Source: Zonotrichia leucophrys gambelii
Lineage: Eukaryota > Chordata > Aves > Passeriformes > Passerellidae
Direction: 5' to 3'
Length of the DNA stretch: 64,000 bases
NCBI RefSeq assembly: GCF_028769735.1
Contig: NC_088171.1
Location: forward strand, 69,767,216 to 69,831,215
Shown: in pieces, positions 1 through 8,199 of the stretch
How positions within the stretch are numbered: the first letter of the stretch is position 1
How the letters are laid out: each line of letters starts with the position of its first letter
Notes under the pieces: model-generated
What the model saw: only the letters and a program-made list of their open reading frames with translations
Databases searched by the model: none
Told to the model about the DNA's origin: nothing
Position numbers and translations under genes: made by a program

Positions 1-225
1 AGCAAATGCCTTGCAGGCTTGAGGAGCGGTGGGCCATCCCTCACACGCGTGTCCCGCACCAGCGCCCGTGTGTCACGGGGCGCACCCGCGGAACTCGGGG
101 TGCTCGCCTCGCCCCGGGGCCGTGTCGGGAGCAGAGGGCAAAGCGGTGCCCGTGGGGCCCCTGAGGGAGCCCCGGGAAGGCGGAAAGCGGGACCGGCGCT
201 AGTCCGGTAGCGGGAGCGAGTCGGG

Positions 226-282
226 ATGGTGCCGCAGCGGCAGCGGCAGCAGCCGCAGCAGCAGCGGCTCTTGCCCAGATGA
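226..282 (+). other. Possible upstream ORF 1 (18 codons)
   Basis: An ATG at 226 opens an 18-codon Gln/Arg-rich reading frame that stops at TGA 280-282. It encodes peptide only if transcription starts upstream of it, which the sequence does not show. The run is rich in CAG/CGG triplets. Confidence 0.25.
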
Positions 283-560
283 CGGGTGGACAGAGGCCAG
301 CTGGAAAAGGGGTGGTCTCTTTCTTCCCCCTCTCGCTCCCCCTCTCCCTCTATCTCTGCTGATTTCTCGACCGGATTTAGGGGGGTCTGCGGGGAAAGGG
401 AAAAAAAATAATAGCGAGATTGAAGGAACTGATAGGCGATCGCGCTGTGTCTTTGACGAAGAAAAAAAAAAGGATATATGAAAGAGTAACAGTGCGGAAG
501 AGATTGCGGGGCGGGGGGCAGGCTTTTGCGCTTCCTCTCCTTGCCGGATTAGGCAGCGGG

Positions 561-605
561 ATGGTCCCCAGGTGGGGGGCAGAGGAGGAAGCGGAGCGGC
601 GCTGA
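561..605 (+). other. Possible upstream ORF 2 (14 codons)
   Basis: The ATG at 561 has G at -3 and G at +4, a strong initiation context, and the frame ends at TGA 603-605. It lies 378 bases before the FOXF2 start codon. If it is within the mRNA it could reduce initiation at FOXF2, whose own ATG has a weak context. Confidence 0.35.
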
Positions 606-644
606 GCTGAGCTGCGCGGAGCAGGGAGGGAGGGGGGCGGACCA

Positions 645-680
645 GGGCCGGGGCCGGGGCCGGGGCCGGGGCTGGGCCGG
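645..680 (+). repeat. GGGGCC-type hexanucleotide repeat
   Basis: Four perfect GGGCCG units (645-668) are followed by two imperfect units (GGGCTG, GGCCGG). Shifted by one base this is the GGGGCC motif, able to form G-quadruplexes. It lies in the promoter or 5' leader, 259-294 bases before the start codon. Confidence 0.9.
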
Positions 681-749
681 TCCATCCCGCCTAGTGCCTG
701 GCTCCGGCGGAAAGCAGAGGAGCCATTGCGCAAGGGACCGCGGGGAGAG

Positions 750-794
750 ATGCGCAGGGCGCTGCCGCCGCCCCACCGCCGCCCGCCGCACTGA
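750..794 (+). other. Possible upstream ORF 3 (14 codons)
   Basis: The ATG at 750 has G at -3 and C at +4, a moderate context. The frame is 14 codons, rich in Arg and Pro, and stops at TGA 792-794, 144 bases before the FOXF2 ATG. This is the upstream ATG most likely to lie inside the 5' UTR because it is nearest the coding start. Confidence 0.4.
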
Positions 795-938
795 GGAGGT
801 GCCCGCAGGACAGCGGCTCCCACCGCCCCCCCCGCTCTCCCCCTTCAGGGCACCCCCGCCCCGGTACCCACCCCGCCCGGCTCCCCCCCTTCCCCCGCAG
901 CCTCACCCCACCCTGCCCCATTCCCCTCCCTCCGCCAG

Positions 939-1950
939 ATGACCACCGAGAGCGGGCAGCAGCGGCTGGAGCCCCCCGTCCCTCTCCGCTCCTGCAGCCC
1001 GGCTCCCGGAGCTCTCCAGATGAGCCGGCCGCCCTCCTCCGCCCTGGAGACCTCCACCTCCTCTTCCTCCACCTCCACCTCCTCCTCCTCCTCCTCGGCG
1101 GCGGCGGCGTCCTCCAAGAGCAAGAAGGCCAGCTCGGGGCTGCGGCGGCCCGAGAAGCCCCCCTACTCCTACATCGCCCTCATCGTCATGGCCATCCAGA
1201 GCTCGCCCTCCAAGCGCCTGACCCTCAGCGAGATCTACCAGTTCCTGCAGGCCCGCTTCCCCTTCTTTCGCGGCTCCTACCAGGGCTGGAAGAACTCCGT
1301 GCGCCACAACCTCTCCCTCAACGAGTGCTTCATCAAGCTGCCCAAGGGCCTGGGCCGCCCGGGCAAGGGCCACTACTGGACCATCGACCCGGCCAGCGAG
1401 TTCATGTTCGAGGAGGGCTCCTTCCGACGGCGGCCCCGCGGCTTCAGAAGGAAATGCCAGGCGCTGAAGCCGATGTACCGCATGATGAACGGGCTGGGCT
1501 TCGGCGCCTCCATCATCCCGCAGGGCTTCGACTTCCAGGCGCCCCCCGCCTCCCTCGCCTGCCACTCCAACGGCTACAACCTGGACATGATGCCCAACGC
1601 CATGGCCGGCGGCTACGAGGGACTCAGCGGCGGCCACCACGTCCCGCACATGTCTCCCAACCCCGGCTCGACCTACATGGCCAGCTGCCCGGTGACTGCC
1701 AACGGGGACTACGGCCCCGACAGCAGCAGCAGCCCCGTGCCCTCCTCGCCGGCCATGGCCAGCGCCATCGAGTGCCACTCGCCTTACACGAGCCCTTCGG
1801 CTCACTGGACAGCCTCGGGGGCCTCGCCCTACATAAAGCAGCAGGGCCTCCCCGCCGCCAACGCCGCCTCCTCCGGCATCCACTCCAGCGTGCCCTCCTA
1901 CTCCCTGGAGCAGGGATATCTGCACCAGAGCCCCCGCGACGACCTCTCAG
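939..1950 (+). CDS. FOXF2: Forkhead box F2, exon 1 coding part (residues 1-337 and first base of codon 338)
   Basis: FOXF2 is a nuclear DNA-binding transcription factor acting in mesenchyme of gut, palate, limb and vessels. The open frame shows a short N-terminus opening MTTE, a Ser/Thr-rich run (about 37-53) and AAAA (54-57). The forkhead winged-helix domain spans about 71-165, with the recognition-helix motif [10 protein letters not shown] at 117-126 and a basic wing [10 protein letters not shown] at 163-172. A Ser/Pro-rich activation segment follows, including [20 protein letters not shown] and [20 protein letters not shown], both close to human FOXF2. At 392 residues the joined protein is shorter than the human one (444) because Ala, Gly and Ser runs are shorter. 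The 939 start matches the family N-terminus; its context is weak (C at -3, A at +4), and Met28 (ATG 1020) is also weak. FOXF1 is excluded by the exon 2 C-terminus. Confidence 0.98.
1048..1110 (+). repeat. TCC/CCT triplet run coding for the Ser/Thr tract, then GCG alanines
   Basis: A run of TCC, ACC and TCG triplets codes for the Ser/Thr-rich segment just before the forkhead domain, followed by GCG triplets for four alanines. Such runs vary in length between species and account for part of the length difference from human FOXF2. Confidence 0.85.
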
Positions 1951-4548
1951 GTAGGGGCGGCGGGGGCGGCGGGGACCGCGGCCACAAAGGCTTCTCTCGG
2001 GGGAGCCCCGGACCGCCACGGTGTCGGAGAAAAGAGGCGTATTGTCTGCGAGAGGGGAAAAATACGCGTGGGTTGGAGCTGCTCTGTTTCGGGATAGGGG
2101 GGCTGTTTGAGGGGGGCGGCAGTGGGCACGGCGGCGAGCATCCCTCCCGCTTGCCCGGCGCCGAGAAGAAGCGCTCCGAGGAAAGCCTGGCTTCGTCCCG
2201 GCTTCGTCCCGGTTGTCGCGTCCCCCTCCCGGTGCCGGCGAGGAGGCAGCGGGGCTGCCCCTCCGCTCCTTGCTGAGGCTTTGCTTGGCGGGGAGCGCCG
2301 CCGGGCATCGCCGCCGCCTCGGTAAACCGCGCTCCGCGGAGACGCGCCGCGGCAGTAATCAAATAAAGGCGTCAAATATTATCCTCCAAACCCTACCGGG
2401 AAAAAAAAAAAAAAAAAGAGAGAGAGAAAGAATTAAAAAGAAAATAAAAAACCCTCCAACACCAAACCACCCGCTTATCTTTGCTAGAAAGATTAAAGCG
2501 GATCTAGTACAACTCTGCAACCGGAGGGAAAGAGTTTTCTGGTCGCTGTCTCCCACCCCCTCACCCCCTCCCCGGCCGGTGATTACAGACAATGTCTGCT
2601 CAGAAAAATCCGAGCGCAAAAATGGGTAAAAGATGTTGGGCTCTTACGGGGAATTTTTCCAAATAGCCCTTTTAAACGTGGGTCCCAGAGGTTAAGCAAA
2701 CAAAGACAGTCTGGGCTGGACCACACCGAAGAGGATTTTAGCCTGACTTAACCCCTATGAGAGCGGGGTCTTGTTCAATTTTATGGGAATTTCAACAAGT
2801 AACAAATACAGGCGACCCTCAGCCCTGGGTCCCCTCCCGCCCCCTCGCTGGGCTCCTGTCAATCATTCTCGTGTCCCCTGAGCGCCGCAGCCTGCCCTGG
2901 CCGCCCCTCAGCCCGCTGTGCCGCGGGGAGAGCAGCGCGGTGAGAGTCCTCTCGCCGCCACCGCACAAGGGACGGGGGCTGTCAGGGCACAGACAACGAG
3001 CGGTTGCAAACTTTCCCCCCTTAACAACAAAAGAGGCGAACCTCTAAAGAGCCCTGATGCGCCTTCTGGGCAGAGGCGGCCCCGGAGCGGGTCGCGTCTC
3101 TCCGGCTTTTCCGCGCAGGGAGAAAGCGGACGGGATGCGTCCCCAGCCGGGCTCCCCTGTGCCCACAGGGCTCTGCTGCTCAGGCTCAAACCAACTTTTC
3201 GGAGCCATAGGGAATCCTTCCACGTGATTTTTGGAGCCGGGGCGAGAGGCCGGCGGGTTCACAGGGGCATCCCCGCCGGACTACGTACCTTCTCCGTTAA
3301 GAATTTCTGCTTTGGTTTGTTGTTTTTGCTTGGATTTTTGTTTTCTTTTCTTTTTCTTTCTTTGGATCTTTCCCCCCTCTGTTTGTTTTACTATTTGCGG
3401 CCGCACAGTTCGCCACGCAGGGCCCATGGGGCCACGCGTGGTGCAGGAGTGGGGCTGGCCCGGGCAGAGGGGCTGGGAGGCAGCTGCCCCCTCCTCCTGC
3501 CAGACACCTGAGGTAAGAAAGCTGATTCCTGGAAGAGAATTTTTCATTTTCATCCAGAAACAGCCCGAGAATACCTCTACAAAACAAAAAGCAGAGGGAG
3601 AGGCAGCGAGGGTTCTGGTCTTCCCTGAGTTCCACTGCGGTTTCCGAGGCCGGGCGGTTTAAATCCGAATTGTTTCTGTTCAAGGACGGATACAGACTCA
3701 TACGAACCGCTGGACTCTGTCTTAATGTCGACCACCAGCGTCCGTTTCCAGCAGCTCAGATTTAATGCAATTACTTTGCAAAACGGTGTTTCTCCGCTTA
3801 TTTTCTACAACTTCAGTATCTGGGCCCAAGGCTTTAGTGCAAATCATACGCAGTCCTTGATTAACTGGACAAAAAAATCAAACAAAATTATTTATTTCAT
3901 TTTATTTTTTAATTTTGTTTTTAGTAGATCCAGTCCTCATTTGTACACGATAAGTAAAATCTCTGTAGCACAAATATTTCAGAAGAGTGAAAGGAGATGG
4001 GAAAAAGGATCCGAGCTCTTTTATTTGTACTTAAAGTCAGCAGTAATCTTTCTCCTGCTGTCCCCGCGAAAGCAGTAGCAAGTGAAATTCGCCTTTCCCT
4101 TTCTCTTAGTGAAATGCAAAGCAAATTCAGTGGCTAATCGCTGTTGGTCGGTCAATAATTCTCTACCCATGACAGCGTCAGGGAGGACTTAAAACCGTGA
4201 ATTTATATCAGACTCAAGAATAAGAGAGGTAAAAATTGGAAACAGGAGGCTTGGTTCTGCTAAAAGGATTTTGAAGCTGGGGGGCGGGGGGAGCCGGATT
4301 TTTTTCGCAGACTATTAAATCCTGCTAAATGATTGAATCAGGATTGTAATAAAGTGCCCCAGTTTATGGTGAGCATACCAGCAGGGTTATTAGAAAGCCG
4401 AGGAAATCCAGCGAAATAATCACTTTTATAAAGTGAGCTCTGCGGGGTGAAGGAGGGGACAGCGCCGGAGGAGAGCGGGCTGTGCGCGCCGCCGGCCGGC
4501 GCTGCCAAAGGGTTCGGCTCCGCCGTCCCGAGGAAAACCGGGGACCTT

Positions 4549-4675
4549 TCCCTCCTGTTTCTTTTTCTTTCCTTTTTTTTTTTTTTTCTTTTTTTCCCTT
4601 ACACACTCACTCTCCTGCTCTTTCTTTTGCTGTTTTTTTTTTCTCCTCGCCTTTTTTTTTTTTTTTTTCCCCCTT
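4549..4675 (+). repeat. Polypyrimidine tract in intron 1
   Basis: About 125 bases are almost pure T and C on the + strand, with T runs of 10-18, interrupted by ACACACTCAC and a few G. The mirror-like purine/pyrimidine asymmetry could form triplex DNA. It is a simple low-complexity tract likely to be variable in length. Confidence 0.9.
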
Positions 4676-5029
4676 GACCCTCGGTCACATTTGACAGGAT
4701 CCCGCTAGCCGAGTTTGACATCCACACGCCAAACCCTCTCTGGCTCTGCCCTGCGGGCCTTGCTCGGGCAGTGCTCCCCTCCCCTCCGGATCCAGCAGGA
4801 ATCCTGCCAGACCAGGGATCCCAGCACCGTCCTAAGGCTCGGGGTTGGGGCTGGGGTGGCGTCTCCCATGCGGTCCCCGAAAGGCTGCCTTGGGCTGTGG
4901 GAAATCACAATGGGAATTTGCGAGGTCATTTGCATGTCGGTGCCACGGATGTACTCGTCTTGTTGTTGTTGATGAACCGTAGGGTGTATCTTGTGTTTAT
5001 GAAAGCGCACACGCGAAAAGGCGTGAACG

Positions 5030-5066
5030 CTCTTACACACACATACACATAAATAAATACATACTG
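5030..5066 (+). repeat. CA/TAAA-rich simple sequence in intron 1
   Basis: A short ACACAC/ATAC/ATAAATA run. A second small CA-rich patch lies at about 5245-5270. Confidence 0.7.
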
Positions 5067-5813
5067 TATCAACACACAAACGGATCCTGACTGGAATTCA
5101 ACCTGCAGCCGCTCAAGTCAGAAGCAAAATCTTCCCAGGAACGGCGTAGGGAGCGGGAAGAGCGAGGAAAGGTGGGAATCGGGTTCAAATGGCTGTGGTG
5201 AGCGCAGGAAAACACGCAAGGGGCATCGCCTTCTCTTTCCCTCTCACACACACGCACAAAACACACTCTCCCTTATCCACCCCCACGCGGGGGCTGCGCT
5301 ACCCCTCCGCGCTGATGAGTACCGAGGCAGAGGGCAGACAGAAGCAGCGCGTGTGTGCCCCCGCAGGAGGGATGCCCGCGAGGCCGGGATGCGGCCGGGC
5401 ACGTGTGCGTGGGCATCCCCCTCCGCATGCCTTCCTCTCCTCAGCCTGCGTGCCGCACGGCCGTGCGGTCTGGAACGGGCTCGGGGCTCCTACGGGCACG
5501 GCCGCAGCTCCAAGCCGACCTGCAGGCGATGGGGGCTCCGCGGAATGCCCTTCTCCTCCTCGCTGGGGCAATGGAACCCCCGGGCTCTCTGCCCCGCAGC
5601 ACGTCAGGCGCTGCCTCTGGGGGAGCGTCCGAGTCCTCCGCCAGGAAAGGCAAAGACGAGTTACCAAACCTTGGTGACTCCTGGGCGTGAGGGAGCGGTG
5701 TGCCAGCTCTGTGCAGGCAGCCTCTTCTCCCTGGGGTGAGGGAGGAAGGACTGCTCCACCCGGGCAAAGCTCTCCGACTTCTGAGCAGCTCTTGTTATTT
5801 CCTTCTCTTGCAG

Positions 5814-5980
5814 TGGGACTGCCTCGCTACCAGCATCATCCCTCCCCGGTGTGTGACAGGAAAGATTTTGTCCTCAATTTTAATGGCATTTCTTCGTTTC
5901 ACCCGTCCGCTAGTGGATCTTACTACCACCACCACCACCACCAAAGCGTCTGCCAAGACATCAAGCCCTGCGTGATGTGA
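5814..5980 (+). CDS. FOXF2: Forkhead box F2, exon 2 coding part (last two bases of codon 338 to stop)
   Basis: This exon encodes the conserved C-terminal activation segment, residues 338-392. It contains [20 protein letters not shown], a five-His run (376-380) coded by CAC/CAT triplets, and the ending [13 protein letters not shown]2 keeps [20 protein letters not shown], whereas FOXF1 has a different sequence before the shared QDIKPCVM end, so this exon identifies the paralogue. The stop is TGA 5978-5980. The acceptor CAG at 5811-5813 gives a frame consistent with exon 1, both parts meeting inside a Val codon as in the human protein. The ACC-type triplet run at 5927-5943 may vary in length. 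Confidence 0.98.
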
Positions 5981-6117
5981 AGGCCGCGCCCCAACAGAGA
6001 CAATCAGGTGTCACCGAACAGAGCCGAGGTGTAGACGGAGCCACGCAGATTAAATATAATGTGCACTCTGGTAGCATTGGTAGTACACGAGTCACTTAGC
6101 GAATTTGCCTAAGGAAG

Positions 6118-6124
6118 CAGTGTT
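6118..6124 (+). promoter_or_regulatory. miR-141/200a seed match
   Basis: CAGTGTT is complementary to the miR-141/200a seed. It lies 138 bases after the stop codon. Function is inferred from the seed match only. Confidence 0.4.
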
Positions 6125-6504
6125 TTCCGTCCCACTCCACCCCCCGAAGGACCCGTACAGCCGGTATAGTGCTCCAAAGGTCTTACTAAAAGAAAAATGC
6201 CTTGTGTGATGTTTTGGCTTAGGGGGGACCTAAGTGTCCTTATGCCAAGTCTGACCACCTTAATCACAAATCGCCTTTCTGCCATCTCCCAAAGAACCGA
6301 GCTTTGGGAAAGGGAACAATTCGACATGTTTTTATACGAGAAAGTGTCTTTGCATAAGAAAAGTAAATGTCTCCGCACCTGCGAGGACTCCCCCTTCTGT
6401 TACTGCGTTAGCGGCAAATGTACTTTTTTATTGTGTTCTCTCCCCGAGCCCCACCAAGGACACTTTGTATGGACTTCAGCACCGACCAATTGATATTATT
6501 AAAT

Positions 6505-6511
6505 CAGTATT
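6505..6511 (+). promoter_or_regulatory. miR-200b/c/429 seed match 1
   Basis: CAGTATT is complementary to the miR-200b/c/429 seed, in the distal AT-rich half of the 3' UTR. Human FOXF2 is a reported miR-200 target. Confidence 0.55.
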
Positions 6512-6558
6512 GTTTAGCCCTTTCGTGTATAGACTGTAAGAAAAGTTCAATTTTTTTC

Positions 6559-6565
6559 CAGTATT
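6559..6565 (+). promoter_or_regulatory. miR-200b/c/429 seed match 2
   Basis: A second CAGTATT lies 54 bases after the first, close enough for the two sites to act together. Confidence 0.55.
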
Positions 6566-6617
6566 GCAGCAATACAACGTTTTGTTTTTTATTTTTACAA
6601 AAGCTGTTTTCTACCAC

Positions 6618-6638
6618 AATATTTTTTAAAAAAATATT
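6618..6638 (+). repeat. A/T-only inverted repeat upstream of first poly(A) signal
   Basis: AATATTTTTT and AAAAAATATT flank a single A, a perfect 10-bp inverted repeat four bases before AATAAA at 6642. It may present the poly(A) signal in a weak RNA hairpin or simply reflect AT-rich composition. Confidence 0.6.
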
Positions 6639-6641
6639 TTA

Positions 6642-6647
6642 AATAAA
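6642..6647 (+). terminator. Proximal poly(A) signal AATAAA
   Basis: A canonical hexamer within ATATTTTAAATAAATCTCG. If used, it would give a 3' UTR of about 680 bases lacking the miR-130/301 and miR-182 sites. Confidence 0.55.
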
Positions 6648-6691
6648 TCTCGTGTATACTCACACACTATTGCTTTTAAAGGAGAATATAT

Positions 6692-6698
6692 TTGCACT
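6692..6698 (+). promoter_or_regulatory. miR-130/301 seed match
   Basis: TTGCACT is complementary to the miR-130/301 seed. It lies between the two poly(A) signals, so only the longer mRNA would carry it. Confidence 0.4.
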
Positions 6699-6717
6699 TA
6701 TGTATACTTTTTACAGT

Positions 6718-6725
6718 TTGCCAAA
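6718..6725 (+). promoter_or_regulatory. miR-182 seed match (8-mer)
   Basis: TTGCCAAA is the full 8-base match for miR-182. It lies 28 bases before the distal AATAAA, so it exists only on mRNAs that use the distal site. Confidence 0.45.
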
Positions 6726-6752
6726 ATATTTTGATGTAAAAATTTTTTTTCC

Positions 6753-6758
6753 AATAAA
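6753..6758 (+). terminator. Distal poly(A) signal AATAAA
   Basis: CCAATAAAATG follows a T-rich run. Cleavage would be expected some 15-25 bases later, near 6770-6780, at the point where the sequence changes from AT-rich to GC-rich. This is my preferred end of FOXF2. Confidence 0.75.
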
Positions 6759-6775
6759 ATGTATATAACGACTAT

Positions 6776-7670
6776 CACTAGACAGGCGTTTCTTTTCCCT
6801 TGGCTCCTTCTGAGAAAAATCTTCCACTCCGGCATCCGAGGAGAGTTGAGGATGTAACCCCAAATCCTCCAGTCACTGCAGGCGGAGGAGGAGAGCGAGG
6901 CCAGTGCCACACTCTCCGGGCCTCACTTCCCGCCGTCACCCACTTCCCACCCTGCTTTCCACAGCTGCTGGATAGGCTTTGGAATAACCGAGGCAGAGGA
7001 CACAAAAGCAGGAGGGTCGGGAGTGCATGATCCTCTTTTGGAGGGCGCCTCCAGGTCTGAAACGCCCACCCCGCTCTTTGGGGATGCGTCTGGGTGTCCC
7101 CGTGTCCCCTTTCCTCATAGCGCCCTCGAAGTCCCTTTGTGCCCGAGGGGACTTTTGCAGCAGCCGCTGTGCGATGCGGGCTTGGACCCGGGAGGGCAGG
7201 TCACGCGTGGGGGCGGCGATAAAACCGTGGCTTGATAAGGTCTGGGGCAAGCACCCACCAAGGTGAAGGCAGGGAACCGGGCCAGAGGGGAGAAAAATAG
7301 AAAATAAAAGTACAAAAGAAAACAAAAAGAGGCCTCTCAAGCACCCCGGGCGAGGCGATCCCTGTCCCCACGGTGCCCCGTGGATGGCGAGCGGCCAAGA
7401 GTCGGAGCCGGGCGCCAGGAGCTGCTCGTCTGGGCATCCTGCAGAGCCCGGGGCCGCGCCAGCCCCACGGCCGGGGGATGCGCTCCGAACCCACCCCGGG
7501 CCCACCGCGGGGACCGGCCCGGGGACAGCTGGGCACGGCCACCACCCCCCGTGGGACGGGGACACAGAATGGGCCCCGCACCGCAACGCGCACCGACCCC
7601 CGACTCTGCCCAGCACCGAGCCCGAGCGCTGAAACAGGGCAGAGAGTTTCAGCAAAATGCTCTGTGCATG
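6776..7670. other. GC- and CpG-rich 3' flank, no gene
   Basis: The GC content rises sharply after the poly(A) site and CpGs are frequent, particularly at 7020-7220 and 7340-7640. Open frames here, including a long minus-strand one (6936-7829), run into the following microsatellite and show no domain. It may be a downstream CpG island edge or an unannotated non-coding promoter. Confidence 0.5.
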
Positions 7671-7685
7671 TGTGCACACATATAA

Positions 7686-7699
7686 GTGTAGATATATAT

Positions 7700-7735
<36 letters not shown>

Positions 7736-7796
7736 GCATGCACGCACACCCCCCCCAGCCATATATATATATATGTATGTATATAAAAATTATATC
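7686..7796. repeat. Compound microsatellite (TA)n-(CA)n-C8-(TA)n
   Basis: A TA run is followed by about 14 CA units at 7704-7731, then alternating TATATGCATGCACGCACAC, a C run and a second TA/TG run. Alternating purine-pyrimidine of this length is prone to Z-DNA and to length change. Confidence 0.95.
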
Positions 7797-7938
7797 TATG
7801 TAATTATACATAGACATAAAACTCTCCATCTTTAAAATACATATTTATGCTCAGACATGCCCTTTTCTTCCCTGAGCTTCTCAGGGCCTGTGATAAATTA
7901 TAAAGTCAGTTTCAGCGTTTGCTCCGACCACAGTGCTG

Positions 7939-8011
7939 TGTTTACATTCTTTCCGAGGCAAGCCTGCATGGTCGTAATTTATATCCTAAACACTTGAACG
8001 TAACTTGTTTA
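7939..8011 (+). promoter_or_regulatory. Pair of forkhead-type sites 1.2 kb downstream of FOXF2
   Basis: TGTTTAC occurs at 7939-7945 and 8005-8011, both exact cores for forkhead proteins. About eight such cores are expected by chance in a window this size, so the pairing is only suggestive of feedback by FOXF2 or another FOX protein. Confidence 0.3.
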
Positions 8012-8079
8012 CACAGGAATGACAGGACCTCAAAGAGAAAAAAACTGCCTTTCCCTGCCGGCGGCCGGCGCGGGGCTCC

Positions 8080-8094
8080 AGTGCCCTCCAGCGG
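8080..8094 (-). promoter_or_regulatory. CTCF-like motif, minus orientation
   Basis: On the minus strand the bases read CCGCTGGAGGGCACT, matching the CTCF core well, inside a short GC-rich island (8055-8150) surrounded by AT-rich DNA. It sits 1.3 kb beyond the end of FOXF2, a plausible place for a domain boundary. Confidence 0.45.
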
Positions 8095-8199
8095 CCCCGG
8101 CCCGCACCGCGCCCGGCTCCCGCAGCCCCGCAGCTCCGCACGATGCCGCCGCAGAGAATGCTTTTTAATTATTATTATTTTTTCCCTCACCTTCTGAGT

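Larger units (their letters stand above)
1..938 (+). promoter_or_regulatory. CpG-rich promoter and 5' leader of FOXF2
   Basis: The sequence is strongly GC- and CpG-rich from the window start through exon 1 into about 2350, as expected for the CpG island of a developmental transcription-factor gene. Visible elements are a GC-box-like GGGGCGGGGGGC near 509-520, a pyrimidine-rich block near 317-360, and a GGGGCC repeat at 645-680. No convincing TATA box sits at a useful position; the ATATAT at about 474-479 is the only candidate. The start site cannot be placed from sequence, so the split between promoter and 5' UTR is unknown. The region may extend upstream of the window. Confidence 0.75.
1951..5813 (+). 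other. FOXF2 intron 1
   Basis: The donor is CAG|GTAGGG and the acceptor follows a pyrimidine-rich stretch ending TTCTCTTGCAG before 5814. The first 400 bases continue the CpG island. Further CpG-rich blocks lie at about 2820-3270 and 5280-5690. An A-rich tract is at 2401-2450, T-rich sequence at 3310-3390 and a long polypyrimidine tract at 4549-4675. The AT-rich segment 4090-4440 holds homeodomain-type sites (GCTAATCG, GTCAATAATT) and may be regulatory. An octamer-like ATTTGCAT is at about 4927-4934. Open frames here (for example 2918-3511 and 5189-5677) have no recognisable domain and are treated as chance. Confidence 0.92.
939..6775 (+). other. FOXF2 gene, start codon to predicted poly(A) site (two exons)
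   Basis: The unit consists of exon 1 coding (939-1950), one intron (1951-5813), exon 2 coding (5814-5980) and a 3' UTR to about 6775. The splice is phase 1: exon 1 ends after the first base of a Val codon (GACCTCTCAG|GT) and exon 2 supplies the other two (CAG|TGGGA). The joined length is 1179 bases, 392 codons plus TGA. A two-exon layout with the forkhead domain wholly in exon 1 is the known FOXF2 structure. The gene is transcribed toward the long gene-free stretch. The true 5' end lies before 939 but cannot be placed. Confidence 0.93.
5981..6775 (+). other. FOXF2 3' UTR
   Basis: The region runs from the stop codon to just beyond the second AATAAA. It is AT-rich toward the end, unlike the GC-rich coding exon. 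It carries exact 7-base seed matches for microRNAs known to act on human FOXF2: CAGTATT twice (miR-200b/c/429), CAGTGTT (miR-141/200a), TTGCCAAA (miR-182) and TTGCACT (miR-130/301). The ending cannot be proved without 3' end reads. The run before 6753, with its T-rich block and CCAATAAAATG, looks like the conserved end of the mRNA. Confidence 0.85.

Noticed and set aside
903..1925. 340-codon open frame antisense to FOXF2 exon 1
   Set aside because: It is the complement of a GC-rich conserved coding exon; the Gly/Arg/Val-rich product has no domain and its openness follows from codon composition.
1951..2276. Extension of the exon 1 frame beyond the donor site
   Set aside because: The forkhead family C-terminus resumes exactly in frame at 5814, and the extension has no similarity to FOXF2, so this is intron.
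2918..3511. 197-codon plus-strand frame within the intron
   Set aside because: It spans a CpG block and T-rich tracts, coding low-complexity Phe/Leu runs; nothing resembles a protein family.
6936..7829. 297-codon minus-strand open frame
   Set aside because: Its start lies in the CA/TA microsatellite and the rest is GC-rich 3' flank; there is no domain or splice support.
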